Translations under genes and position numbers: made by a program
Shown: positions 49,900-59,309 of the stretch, piece after piece
Layout: every line of letters begins with the position of its first letter
Numbering within the stretch: position 1 is the stretch's first letter
NCBI GenBank assembly: GCA_963721005.1
Contig: CAVRHR010000003.1
Location: 2,439,924-2,503,923 of the forward strand
Reading direction: 5' to 3'
DNA: 64,000 bases
Origin: VAZQ01 sp963721005
Lineage (GTDB): Bacteria; Pseudomonadota; Alphaproteobacteria; Rhizobiales; Xanthobacteraceae
Notes under the pieces: model-generated
The model's database searches: none
What the model was told of the DNA's origin: nothing
The model's input: the letters and a program-made list of their open reading frames with translations, nothing else

Positions 49900-52104
49900 A
49901 TGCAACCGAAGAAATTCGCCTTCGCCCTAGTGGCCTTTTTCGCTGTCGCTTCGGCGCCTCCAGCCGCAACCGCACCGTTGGAAAGGCGTCTGGCGCTCGT
50001 CATCGGCAACTCCTCATACAAATCCGGGCCCCTCGCGACACCAGCAAACGATGCTGGCCTCATTGCTCAAAGCCTGCAGGCGGCCGGCTTTGACGTCGTC
50101 GGCGCCCGCGACCTCGACGAGAGTTCCCTTCGCGAGGCGTTTCGGGATTTTTTGGCCAAAACGTCAGAGGCCGGGCCTGATACATTGGCTGCGGTGTATT
50201 TCGCCGGTTACGGACTGCAGTTTGAAGGCGAGAATTATCTACTGCCGACCAACGCAAGTATCGTCCGTGCGCAGGATATAACAGTCCAGGCTTTCCGCGT
50301 GTCCGATTTTACGCGCGATCTTGCCGCGCTCCATTTAAAAGCGACAATCGTCATTCTGGATGCGGCTCGAGCGAATCCATTTTCCGTTGTGCATGATCAG
50401 CCGCTGGCTAGTGGCCTCGCGTGGGCCCGGCCGGACTCGGGCATGCTGATCGCGTTTAATGCCATGCCGGGCACCGTCGCGGGTCGGGACCAGCAGGGTT
50501 ACGGCCCCTATGCCAAAGCGCTCGCAGAGATGCTTCGCGCCGGCGGCTTCTCGCCTGCCACCATATTCGAACGCGTGCGCTTGCGTGTCAACGAATTGAC
50601 AAAGGGCGCGCAGGTCCCATGGAACGCGTCAAATATCGAAACCCAAGTCACCTTCTTCGAAACCGATCCTGACGCGCCGCCACGGAAGGATTCGCCGGAT
50701 TCGATGCGTTCGCGGCCGATGGGCGACCTCAGCGCTCAGGATGCCTATTTGGTCGCCCTGTTGCGCGATACATTTGACGGCTACGGAGATTATCTTGCAG
50801 CTTATTCACGCGATCCAATGGCGAAGCGCGTCCGCGCAATTCTGGCGGTAAGGCGCGAGACGATCACTTGGCGGCTGTCCCATCAAGTCGATACATCGGA
50901 GGCTTATTGGTCGTATCTAATGCGTTATCCGCGCGGGCCCCACGCGCCGGATGCCCGCCGCCTTCTCGCGCTTTTGGGGGCGGCGCCTGAGCCGCCGCGC
51001 AGTTTTGCCATGATCGACTTCGAGGTGCCGTCACCTCTACCGGGCGAGTCGGAGTATTTGGAGCGACCCGTCCTCGCGTTCGGCGATCCGGTCTTCTCGT
51101 TCGCACCACCGCCGCCGCTGCCGGTTAATTTCCTGGAGCCGGCGCCGCCCGAACTAGTGGCGTTGGAGTCGCCGTCGGCTCCTCGAGAAGCCCACACTCT
51201 TCCTGTGCCGTTATTCGTGCCAGTCCCAGCGTATATCAATGCGCCGGCATACGTAGCGACGCCACCGAATCCATTCATCTTCAACAATATCCACAACAGG
51301 GTAGTCACCAACACCACGACCCGTATTGCGACGATCACCAAGCCGGACGGCCAGACGGTTTCGGTTGCACCAACTATGGACGCGGGCGGCGCCTTCGTGG
51401 CCGGACTTGACCCGCCACCCTCGGTCGCAGCGAAAGCGGGACCGATTGATGGTCAGGCCCCATCGGCTGCGAATCCGGGGACGATTGGTGAGATCACATT
51501 GCCTCATGGCCAGCCATCGCCGCCGACGTCATTGGCAGCTCCACAACTGACCGGTAGTCAGCCAACTTCGTCCGCGACAACGCTTTCGAAACCGACGGCC
51601 ACTGAAGAACCGTCGTCGAATCCGTTTTTTGCGGCAGCGCCGCCGCTAGCAACCGGAAACACGGCGCTGGCGACCCCGCCCGTCGCAACGCTCTCACCGC
51701 TTACCGACAAAATTCCACTGCCAATTCCACGCGCCGCAGGGCGGCCTCAAACTGGGGACAGCGCGCCGTCGAGCCCGCCTGTCGCAGCTCTATCAGCGCC
51801 AACAACGGGTAGCGCCGCGAGCCCCGCAACGCCCTTGCCACCAACCAGCGGCAACATTCGGCTTCCGGTTCCGCGCCTCACTCCATCGAGTCCACCAGCC
51901 GTAGATCCATCGGCACCGATAGGAGATATCATTCCGCTTCCAACTCCGCGCCCCACGCCAGTCTCGCGGCGAAGTCCCGTCCCGCCCGCGGTGCAGCCGC
52001 CGCAACCGACACCGGCCGTCGTTCACCCGGCGCCCGCCCCGCGGTCCGCTCTCCAGGCCCCCGCCCACCCGCTCTCGCCGCCAGCGGCTCCGAAGCCTCA
52101 ATAA
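49900..52104 (+). CDS. Secreted caspase-like (C14) protein lacking catalytic His and Cys
   Basis: A 734-residue protein: signal peptide (FAFALVAFFAVASAPPAATA), then a caspase p20-like fold from about residue 28 (RRLALVIGNSSYKSGPLATPANDA, LQAAGFDVV). In active relatives the dyad sits in YFAGHGxQ and LDACRxNPF; here the His position is Tyr104 (YFAGYGLQ) and the Cys position is Ala156 (LDAARANPF), so it should be a pseudoenzyme. A helical region follows to about residue 360. From about residue 380 the protein is Pro/Ala/Ser/Thr-rich with repeated LPxPRP-like units (IPLPIPR, IRLPVPR, IPLPTPR). A scaffold or binding role in the envelope is inferred. Confidence 0.85.
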   Translation: MQPKKFAFALVAFFAVASAPPAATAPLERRLALVIGNSSYKSGPLATPANDAGLIAQSLQAAGFDVVGARDLDESSLREAFRDFLAKTSEAGPDTLAAVYFAGYGLQFEGENYLLPTNASIVRAQDITVQAFRVSDFTRDLAALHLKATIVILDAARANPFSVVHDQPLASGLAWARPDSGMLIAFNAMPGTVAGRDQQGYGPYAKALAEMLRAGGFSPATIFERVRLRVNELTKGAQVPWNASNIETQVTFFETDPDAPPRKDSPDSMRSRPMGDLSAQDAYLVALLRDTFDGYGDYLAAYSRDPMAKRVRAILAVRRETITWRLSHQVDTSEAYWSYLMRYPRGPHAPDARRLLALLGAAPEPPRSFAMIDFEVPSPLPGESEYLERPVLAFGDPVFSFAPPPPLPVNFLEPAPPELVALESPSAPREAHTLPVPLFVPVPAYINAPAYVATPPNPFIFNNIHNRVVTNTTTRIATITKPDGQTVSVAPTMDAGGAFVAGLDPPPSVAAKAGPIDGQAPSAANPGTIGEITLPHGQPSPPTSLAAPQLTGSQPTSSATTLSKPTATEEPSSNPFFAAAPPLATGNTALATPPVATLSPLTDKIPLPIPRAAGRPQTGDSAPSSPPVAALSAPTTGSAASPATPLPPTSGNIRLPVPRLTPSSPPAVDPSAPIGDIIPLPTPRPTPVSRRSPVPPAVQPPQPTPAVVHPAPAPRSALQAPAHPLSPPAAPKPQ

Positions 52105-52142
52105 ACAATTCGGGCGCTTTAGTGATGAGGCAATGCTCAGAA

Positions 52143-52574
52143 TTACCGGACGCGAAAGGCGCTTCCCTGCGATCGGGCAGTAATTTTGCGTCGCCATAGA
52201 CCCAAGATCGGATGGACAAGCAACTTAGAAATGACGCCGTAGATCATGAACCAGATTGCGGGAATTATAACAATCAGCCATACAGACAAAGGTACGCGGT
52301 CGAGAGCCCATCGCAAGAGCGCATCTAGCGTCTCGAATCTCGCTTCCACTTCGGAAAGTATAGCCTGCGAGTTTATTAGATTCAGAAAATATACCTCGAT
52401 CTGATTGACTGACAATGGCCGACCCACCGACCAAGACAGCAGATCGTGAAATACGATCGTGGGCCAATTTCCGGAATCAACCCAGCCCCGGCACTGCCTG
52501 CCGATGACGACAAAGCCAGCGAGAGCCGAACAGACAATGGGTAGGAACTCTATGCACCTAAAGACTTTCCGCAT
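52143..52574 (-). CDS. Small membrane protein with two transmembrane segments
   Basis: A 143-residue protein. Hydrophobic helices at about 9-25 (FLPIVCSALAGFVVIG) and 95-115 (VWLIVIIPAIWFMIYGVI) flank a ~65-residue, probably periplasmic loop. The tail is basic (WRRKITARSQ). ATG 52574 is 22 bases after the autotransporter stop, hence probably the same operon. No family recognised. Its 3' end faces the caspase-like gene. Confidence 0.55.
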   Translation of the reverse strand: MRKVFRCIEFLPIVCSALAGFVVIGRQCRGWVDSGNWPTIVFHDLLSWSVGRPLSVNQIEVYFLNLINSQAILSEVEARFETLDALLRWALDRVPLSVWLIVIIPAIWFMIYGVISKLLVHPILGLWRRKITARSQGSAFRVR

Positions 52575-52596
52575 TGAAAGTGTGGCTGTGCCACAA

Positions 52597-55281
52597 TCAC
52601 CACGCGTAGCGTAATCGCGCCGTCCCACTGTAGGTCTGAGATCCGCCCGCAAATTCGCCGTCAAATTTGGTAAGGAGCGACCAGCCATTTCGCCACTGCC
52701 ATTCTGCGCCATTCGTCAGCAACACAAGATCAGGTGGTCGCACCGCACCGCCGACCACGAAACTCGCGGCCGGCAGTCCGAGGAAAGTCGCACCGATCTG
52801 GGGATTATCCTGCCAATCGTGAGCCCAGGCAATGCGACCGATCAGATGGACTCCGCCGCCGTTCGCGAAGACGAAGGCCTTGTCCGCCCAACTCCCGATC
52901 TCGCCACGCACGCCAGTAGCGGTCTGGGCATTGTAGCCGAGTGCGAACGGTGACACGCCCGCGGCCGCGCTCTCGCTATAGACCGGAGAGGAGAAATTTT
53001 GCGCTTGCAGCGCCGCATAGGGCGTGAGTTGGAATGGGACCCACGACGTGACATGGTAACCGCCTTCCAGACGTCCGCCAAAACTTTGCGCATCAAAGTT
53101 GGCATTAAGCTGGTCGGTGCCCCCGACCGTCACGGTGCGACTGGTCGAGGCCCAGTGCAGGCCGTAAGCGAGCGCACCCGAGAGATATGCCGCTCCAAAT
53201 TTCCGCGCTCCATAGATGCCAGCCTGGAATACATCGCTGCGCCCCCCGCCCAATCCCTGAGACAGGTTCCAGGATGTCCCACCGCCGGCCAGTGCAAATC
53301 CAACCGTCGCGTCCGGTGCCATGCGATAATCGAGACCGGTGGCAAAGCCGAACGTGTGCGTGGCGAGGTCATGACTACCGAGCCCTGCTGGATCGCCGTT
53401 CGTATTGTCGGTTCCGCCAAAGGCGGCGCTCCATACTCTCAATTGCGTCGCAGCGACGGACGAGGCTCTTGGCGCCTTCAGTGCCTTAAGCCTGGGGGAT
53501 ACGGGGACGTCGGCAGGTTGAGAGCCAACGTGATTGTCTCCAAACGGATCGATCATCAGTGACAGGAATTCATTCGTGATCTGGAAGGCGGCGTCCTGTG
53601 CGCCCGTTGCGGCCTCGCCCGAAAGCTCGGTCAGCGCGTTCTGAAGCTGCTGTGCCGGCAGATTAAAGAGGTTCTGGAATGCGAGGGGGGGCGTACCGGA
53701 ATTGGCGGCATCGATCGCGTCTGCGACGTTGGTCGCATTCGTCGGCGAGCCAGGCGGTAGCCGCGATGCCAGCGCCGCCGGCGCCAATACCAGAAACGCG
53801 TCATTGGCATCGTACGTGACGGTGGGTTGAGTCGACCCGAAGGCGCCGGTGACGGCAAGGTTCGCGAAAGTGCCCGTCACTCCTCCAGATGCCGAGAGCA
53901 CGGTAAATTTCTGCCCGACCGTATATGCGCCGCCGGTACCGTTCGCCACCAGTGTTCCGCCGATCGTGGCCGTGCCGTTGATGCTGGTCAGGCTCGCAGC
54001 CACCGGGGAAACCTGCACCAAGTAGCTCGCGGCACTCGCCAAAACCAAATTGCCTATGACGTGTAAAGTGCCGATGCTATTGGGCAGGCCGGGTGCCAGC
54101 GTGCCGCCGTTGTTAACATTCGTGCTGGACAATGTCCCGGTTCCGCCAAGGGTGGCGCCCGAATCGACTGTGATCCCACTCGCCGCCGAGAGGTCGCCGT
54201 TGACCAGGAACGTGCCACTCGCCACGGTCCAAGGATCTGGCTGTGAGAAGGTTCCGGTAACCGTCCAACTCGAGTTGCCGACCTTGTTGAAGGTCGAAAA
54301 ACCCTCGTATTGCTGGACGGCTCCGATCAGGCTGAGATCGAAGGTCGCGCTGCCAGTTCCTCCCAGCTGAAACGTATCGCTTCCGGCACCAATAACTTTG
54401 CCGTTGACTACGAAACCGGGCGCGAGCGTGAGCGTATTTGAACCGGAGGCGAAATTGATGGCTGTGCCTCCGGTGCCAGTGATTGTTCCTGCATCGAAGA
54501 CTTTGGAGGTGCCACCAAAACTGATGCCGGTCGCACCCGAGATCGTTCCGGAATTCGTGACATTACCGCTGGCCGCACTGACGCCGAAGCTGGTTCCCAA
54601 CACGGTACCGGAATTGGAGACATCGGCGAAATTATTGGCAAATATGCCGAACGCGCCGCCGGAGATGGTCGCGGAATTTGTGACGCTGGCGGTGTCGGTG
54701 GCGTTGATGCCGCGGCCGCCCGCTGCGACCAAGATGGTCCCAGAATTGTCGACTGTCGCCGTGGTGGCAAAGATGCCGAATGTACCACCCGAAATGGACC
54801 CGGAATTGTGCACCGTTGCAATGTTTGCACTGATCCCGAATATGCTTCCCGAAATAGTCCCTAGATTGTTGGTGACGTTTGAGGCGCTGGCGCTGATGCT
54901 AATGCCGCCGGTTATAGTCCCAAAATTTATGATGTTGGCAGCGTTGGTGGCACTGATGCCGAAGACACCACCGGCGATGGTCCCGAAATTGGTGACGTTG
55001 GCGGTGTCGGCGGCATTGATGCCGAATACGCTGCCCGAGATGGTTCCGGAATTAGTGTTGGTTACCGTAAGCGTGGCACTATCAGAAATGCCGGTTGCGC
55101 CTCCGGAGAGGAAAATCGAGTTGGTGCAAGTTTGGTTTGTGCCCGTCGTTGTGCATTGCTGAGCAAACGCATTACCCCCAAGGCAGAGAATTGCCACCAC
55201 GGCAGCGCCGGTGTGGATCGCGAGCGGCGCAGGCATGCGCCCCTTGGTGCGCCGCAAAATGGAGACCTTATTCACGCTCAC
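52597..55281 (-). CDS. Autotransporter (type V secretion) with repetitive passenger
   Basis: An 894-residue protein. After an extended signal peptide (LAIHTGAAVVAILCLGGNAFAQ) comes a passenger of about 600 residues with short repeats of the type V.NSGTISG..FGI.A (about 11-13 copies), predicted to form a right-handed beta-helix. PATR-like GTLSSTNVNNGGTLAPG follows. The beta-barrel domain occupies about the last 260 residues (VWSAAFGGTDNTNGD start) and ends in an aromatic residue (ARLRYAW). The reading frame starts at GTG 55281; ATG 55239 is an alternative and gives a more compact signal. The repeats diverge, so the gene is stable and intact. Confidence 0.9.
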   Translation of the reverse strand: MSVNKVSILRRTKGRMPAPLAIHTGAAVVAILCLGGNAFAQQCTTTGTNQTCTNSIFLSGGATGISDSATLTVTNTNSGTISGSVFGINAADTANVTNFGTIAGGVFGISATNAANIINFGTITGGISISASASNVTNNLGTISGSIFGISANIATVHNSGSISGGTFGIFATTATVDNSGTILVAAGGRGINATDTASVTNSATISGGAFGIFANNFADVSNSGTVLGTSFGVSAASGNVTNSGTISGATGISFGGTSKVFDAGTITGTGGTAINFASGSNTLTLAPGFVVNGKVIGAGSDTFQLGGTGSATFDLSLIGAVQQYEGFSTFNKVGNSSWTVTGTFSQPDPWTVASGTFLVNGDLSAASGITVDSGATLGGTGTLSSTNVNNGGTLAPGLPNSIGTLHVIGNLVLASAASYLVQVSPVAASLTSINGTATIGGTLVANGTGGAYTVGQKFTVLSASGGVTGTFANLAVTGAFGSTQPTVTYDANDAFLVLAPAALASRLPPGSPTNATNVADAIDAANSGTPPLAFQNLFNLPAQQLQNALTELSGEAATGAQDAAFQITNEFLSLMIDPFGDNHVGSQPADVPVSPRLKALKAPRASSVAATQLRVWSAAFGGTDNTNGDPAGLGSHDLATHTFGFATGLDYRMAPDATVGFALAGGGTSWNLSQGLGGGRSDVFQAGIYGARKFGAAYLSGALAYGLHWASTSRTVTVGGTDQLNANFDAQSFGGRLEGGYHVTSWVPFQLTPYAALQAQNFSSPVYSESAAAGVSPFALGYNAQTATGVRGEIGSWADKAFVFANGGGVHLIGRIAWAHDWQDNPQIGATFLGLPAASFVVGGAVRPPDLVLLTNGAEWQWRNGWSLLTKFDGEFAGGSQTYSGTARLRYAW

Positions 55282-56054
55282 TCACTCACGCCCGTATGGT
55301 GCGGCTGCCACAATTTGCCACTGCGTCCCTGGCTTAAGGGCACTGTGGATGGAGTGTTATCTAGCGCGTTTTGAGGTTCCCGTTTTTGGCAAGAAGGGCC
55401 GGTCAGACCTTTCTTGAATTTATGTGATATTTCCGCCACATAGCTAGCGCTGGCCCCGAGGGAAAAAAGGTATAGTGTGACCCTTTCGAGCGGATGATCC
55501 CGTCGCGGGGTTGGCTCATTGCGCTTCGGAGCTCGCCCACGCTGGCCGGGGCACGCCCCGCAAGCAATCTCGACGGCTTGGTCTCAGCCGCGCATGCCTC
55601 CAGCATGGTCGGCGCGCCTGGCGGGGTCGTTGACATGGCTCGGTCACCACTGCTTTGCGCTTTGGCGACACACACGCCTTGATGGCGCCGGTAAGATCGA
55701 GTTTTCCGTCAATAGCGGCCCCGCATCTGAACCCGAGCTCGGCGGGCATCTTCGAGACCGGGTCCCTCGGTAGGGACGCCCTCGATCGCGAAGCGCCCGG
55801 CGCCGTAGGCGATCACGCACTCCCACCATCAGCGGCACAAGTCACAACCTGTTTTGCGTCCCATACTATCTCAACAATCATTAGCTGAATGAAGGCCGGA
55901 CCCTTCGCACACGCGGGAGGTCACACCGCGCACGCGTTTTTTTTGTTCAGCAAGATGAGTATGCCAAGTTACAACCCATCATGCACAACCTGGTGGCGTC
56001 GTCCGCGGACCGGGAATGTTACCAGCCCCCACTTTCTGCCCCCCTACAAGGCTT
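55282..56054. other. 773-bp gap, no recognised gene
   Basis: Several short frames (for example 55403-55675 minus, 55516-55749 minus) have no family signature, and composition is mixed. A run of T (55938-55945) lies near 55940. It separates the autotransporter from a cargo/phage-like gene pair and may contain a worn-out insertion element that I cannot identify. Confidence 0.3.
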
Positions 56055-56480
56055 TCAATTGGCCAGAAAAGCACGCGTGGCTCGCCTGATCCGCGAGATA
56101 ATTTTGCGCTCGTAATCATGCCATCGCAGCAGGACATCGAGCACCTCCCAAGCCAGGTCCACACTAGCCTCAGAATCCAAGGCGGGGACGAAATACAAGT
56201 CCATCAATGTGTTTTGCGCATCCCGAATTCGGGAGAGCTCCAAGCGACCCTGAGCGATAGCCGATGCTTCGGCAATCCGGTCACCGCAGGGGTTAGGGCC
56301 CACAATAGTCCTTGTCAGTCTCCGCGCCTCGGCGGCCAAAGTCGGATCTTTGAGGGTGGCGACGGTCAAGCCGTGTCTCAACGCGTTGCGGCTCGAGCGG
56401 GCCTTGCCGCCAGTCGTGCGGGGGCCGCGGCTGCGGGCACTGTTTTTCCTGTTCGCCTCGGTCTGCTCAATCGAAGTCAT
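56055..56480 (-). CDS. Mobile-region protein of the ANRxNSxxSxGPxTxxGKxRSSxNAxxHGL type
   Basis: A 141-residue protein. The start MTSIEQTEANRKNSARSRGP followed by RTTGGKARSSRNALRHGLT is the signature of a large family of accessory proteins found beside mobile elements. The remainder is helical (EARRLTRTIVG, LSRIRDAQNTLMD, DLAWEVLDVLLRWHDYERKI). Function unknown; a nucleic-acid-binding basic N-terminus is suggested. ATG 56480 is 14 bases after the preceding stop, so it is co-transcribed with the 56495-57103 gene. Confidence 0.72.
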   Translation of the reverse strand: MTSIEQTEANRKNSARSRGPRTTGGKARSSRNALRHGLTVATLKDPTLAAEARRLTRTIVGPNPCGDRIAEASAIAQGRLELSRIRDAQNTLMDLYFVPALDSEASVDLAWEVLDVLLRWHDYERKIISRIRRATRAFLAN

Positions 56481-56494
56481 GCCAGGTCCCGATG

Positions 56495-57103
56495 TTACGC
56501 CGGCACCATGGTCACCGAGGTCTTGCTCTCGTCCGCCGCCGCATCCAGGAGCGCGGGCAAATCCTTGGGCGCACGCCAGGACGCGTAGACCCGGTAGTCC
56601 TCAAGCTCCCGCAAAACCGCGGAACGGCGGCGCTCGAAATCACCGATCATCCGCTCGATCTTATCGAGCTCCGGCAAGCGCAACGCCATCGCCTGCGCGG
56701 TGACATGCCTCTCGTCGATGTCATAGGGGGCCAGAACCGCCAAAACCGACTGCCTGCCCGCCCCCCCCTTGAACCAGTTCGTGACATGGCCTTCGATCAC
56801 GTCGTTGCGGTCGTCGGCATCGCACTCGACGATCGAAGCCAAAATCGTCCGAAGGGCGTCTTTGCGCAGGATCTCGATGATGGCGACCTCGGCCCGGCGC
56901 CACCTGCGGATCTGCAGACAGTGGTGGACGTAGTCGTTGATCCAGAACTCCTCAAACTCGTCTTGCGGCACGACCTTGGTCGACATTAACTCGACCATGG
57001 CCTTGTATTCGGAGGCCTGCTCGGTGCCGAGGATCGGCGGCCCTAGAAAAAACGACTCCATCGTCGTGGAAGGATACCTGCTGTTAGTTGGCATATTGCT
57101 CAT
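56495..57103 (-). CDS. Accessory protein of unknown function, paired with the previous gene
   Basis: A 202-residue protein without signal or membrane segments, rich in helices: FEEFWINDYVHHCLQIRRWRRAEVAIIEILRKDALRTIL, LPELDKIERMIGDFERRRSAVLRELEDYRVYASWR. Such pairs with the HGL-type gene recur in rhizobial accessory islands. ATG 57103 follows AAAGG. Function unknown. Confidence 0.65.
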   Translation of the reverse strand: MSNMPTNSRYPSTTMESFFLGPPILGTEQASEYKAMVELMSTKVVPQDEFEEFWINDYVHHCLQIRRWRRAEVAIIEILRKDALRTILASIVECDADDRNDVIEGHVTNWFKGGAGRQSVLAVLAPYDIDERHVTAQAMALRLPELDKIERMIGDFERRRSAVLRELEDYRVYASWRAPKDLPALLDAAADESKTSVTMVPA

Positions 57104-57359
57104 GGGGTCGCGCCTTTCTTTGTTGAGGTTGAAGTGGAAGGAACGCGATATCGCGCACCTCGGACAGCCGTGAGTCGCGCAGCCTAAGTGCGTTAACTTT
57201 ATTTTTTCGGAAGATATGTGGTACGTTTGGATAAGCGGGGCGCGTTTTATGCGGATTTGATCGACGTTGGCCGCCGTCGGACAAAACCATCTACAATCTG
57301 GCCGGCAATATTTGTCGCGCTCGGAGGTGGCGTGTCGCGGACAACTTTAGCGATCAAAG

Positions 57360-57600
57360 TGACGTGGCCCCGGTTGTCTGAACAGCGTTTCCGCGTCGAT
57401 AAGTGGAGCGTCTGCCGGGGTTAGGCTGCCAGGCGGAGGGGGCTCGAATGCGGCCGGCGGCGATTGTAGAAGTCGAGGTAGTGCCCGATCGATGCGCGCG
57501 CCTCAGACGCGGCGTCGTAGGCTTTGAGATAGACCTCGGTGGCGATGTGGATCGCACGTGCCCAGACCGCTGACGCCATCGAATTTTCTCTCTCCAAACG
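57360..57600 (-). pseudogene. IS3-family transposase (orfB) C-terminal fragment
   Basis: The minus frame reads VYLKAYDAASEARASIGHYLDFYNRRRPHSS, the C-terminal integrase-core tail of IS3-type OrfB (YLRAYDSVSEARASIGRYLDFYNxRRPHSSL). The catalytic D,D,35 residues before it are missing; the following codons lose the TPDQAYF ending. The region just 3' (57361-57412) matches the noncoding end typical of these elements. It is a remnant with no intact terminal repeats seen. Confidence 0.75.
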
Positions 57601-57660
57601 TTTAACGAGGAAGCTGCCCATGAGGGTTGATGGGATCAAACCGTAGTTTCGGCGGCTATT

Positions 57661-57930
57661 TTACTTGCGCGATTTTTCTGATGATCGCTTTCGGAGGCGC
57701 ACGCCTGGGCCTCCGCCGTTTTCGTCGATGAACTCGACGCCGGCTTCCTCCAACGTGCGGCGGACGGTGAGGTCATTCGCCGTCGTCATCGAAGTCTCAC
57801 TTTCCGTTAGCTCCGCTCGGCGGATTGTAGTGACCCCCACTGCACACTCGCGCGCGAGGTCCTCCGCACTCCACCGAATGAGTGCGCGCGCAGCTCTGAT
57901 TTGAGCACTGGTAAGCGGTAAAAATTTCAT
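57661..57930 (-). CDS. XRE-like helix-turn-helix regulator (phage/mobile repressor type)
   Basis: An 89-residue protein. The HTH is LTSAQIRAARALIRWSAEDLARECAVGVTTIRRAE, and the tail TLEEAGVEFIDENGGGPGVRLRK is the signature of a common rhizobial group of small regulators beside mobile genes. ATG 57930 is divergent from the phage recombination genes. The short AT-rich intergenic region between should hold its operator; repression of the rightward operon is inferred. Confidence 0.82.
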   Translation of the reverse strand: MKFLPLTSAQIRAARALIRWSAEDLARECAVGVTTIRRAELTESETSMTTANDLTVRRTLEEAGVEFIDENGGGPGVRLRKRSSEKSRK

Positions 57931-57931
57931 A

Positions 57932-57959
57932 TTGACTCAATCATTCCATATGATATGTT
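57932..57959 (+). promoter_or_regulatory. Candidate sigma-70 promoter of the phage recombination operon
   Basis: TTGACT (57932-57937), a 16-base spacer and TATGTT (57954-57959) lie in an AT-rich divergent region, 52 bases before ATG 58012. CATATGATATG within it is palindrome-like and could be a repressor operator. Confidence 0.4.
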
Positions 57960-58011
57960 TCATACCTATCACGATGTTTATTCTCAACAATTTTCGAGCC
58001 AGGAGGAAGTC

Positions 58012-58489
58012 ATGAAGTTGCAGATACGGCCAACGTCCCTAGAGGATCATCGATCCTTCGTCCCCGGCTCCGGGGCTCAAAGCGACCAGGCGCCCCTTTG
58101 GCGGGAAAAGTACGGCCACCAGACCGCGCCGGCCGAACTGCCCGGCAGGCCCAGGCCGAGTCAGCTATGCTACGATGCCATTGCAAGATCATCCGCTAGC
58201 CTCGTTATCGCTGCGCACGCCAAATTCGTCGCCGCCCTCGCCGGTCACCCGCCACGGCCCATCCCGGTCGATGCTGATGCGATCGACCTTGAGGATCGCG
58301 CCGCTCACCTAGGCAAGGTTTTCAGCGCGCTGTCGGTCTATGTGGCGGTGATCCTAGACGATACCGCGCAGAACGTCCCCGGCAGGCTCGATCTTCCTCA
58401 TGTCGAAGCGGATCCTTGCCGATCTCGCAGCCGATGTGACCGGGCTCATCGAGCATGCGGCCGAGGACATGGCGGGAGAACGCATATGA
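58012..58489 (+). CDS. Phage-type small protein, first gene of recombination module, frameshifted
   Basis: Starts at ATG 58012 after AGGAGGAAG. The frame gives a Pro/Arg-rich N-terminus, then a helical segment (LCYDAIARSSASLVIAAHAKFVAALAG..DAIDLEDRAAHLGKVFSALSVYVAVIL). The natural end (VTGLIEHAAEDMAGERI, stop overlapping the next ATG as ATGA) is one frame over, with a one-base insertion at about 58395-58430. Corrected length 158 residues. No function recognised; position before YqaJ and ERF suggests an accessory recombination gene. Confidence 0.6.
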
Positions 58490-59309
58490 GCCGGATTTTC
58501 AGAGCTGTGGATCGCCGCCATTTCATCGGCGGCTCCGATGCCCGGGTCATCATGGGCGACGATGAAGCGGCCCTGGTGCGGCTTTGGCAGGAGAAGCGGG
58601 GCGAGGCCGAGCCGGAGGACCTATCCGATAACCTGATCGTCCAGCTCGGCCTGGTGACCGAGAACCTCAATCGGCTCTGGTACGAGCGCAACACCGGGCG
58701 GACCATCGAATGCGTGCAGCATCGGGTCCGGCATCCGGTGCTTGAAGTGGATGGGGGCCACCCTTGACGGCCTCGTCGCCGGCAGCGGGGCGGTGTTCGA
58801 GGCCAAGTTCATGCTGCCTTGGTCGTTTTCCGAGGAGGGGGCGGCCGAGAAGCACATGGCCCAGCTCCAGCACAATATGTGGGTGACCAACGCCTCGGTC
58901 AGCGGCGCTGTCGATCATCACCGGGGGCGGCAAGTGGGTTGAGCTGACCATCACGGCCGATCCGCTCTACCAGCACCTCCTGTTGACCGCCGAGAAGAAG
59001 TTCTGGCGCTGCGTCGAGAACGGTGAGCCCCCTCGCCTCTTTGGCGTCGAGCCGCCCCGGCCCCGCATCGCGGCCGTTCGCGTCGTCGATATGAGCTCGT
59101 CCAATGCCTGGGCCGAGCTTGCCGGGGTGTTTTGCCGGACCCGGTCGGCCTTTCTGGAGCACGAGAGCGCCAAGGCGGAACTCAAGGACCTGATGCCGGA
59201 GGACGCCAAGGAGGCCATGGGGCATGGCATTCGGGCCAAGCGGTCGAAGTCCGGAGCCGTGAGCTTCGATGTCCTGAGCCAGGAGGCAGCCCATGCACCG
59301 ATCCAGTGA
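58486..59309 (+). CDS. YqaJ-type viral recombinase/exonuclease, two frameshifts
   Basis: The YqaJ/lambda-exonuclease fold: FIGGSDARVIMG near the N-terminus, LVTENLNRLWYERNTGR, then, after a shift, GATLDGLVAGSGAVFEAKF (catalytic D and ExK) and HMAQLQHNMWVTNA, and after a second shift SIITGGGKWVELTITADPLY. The extra bases are at about 58744 and 58904-58905, each one base; correcting gives 273 residues. ATGA overlap with the previous gene. It would resect DNA ends for the annealing protein encoded next. As read it is broken, either in nature or by consensus error. Confidence 0.8.
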
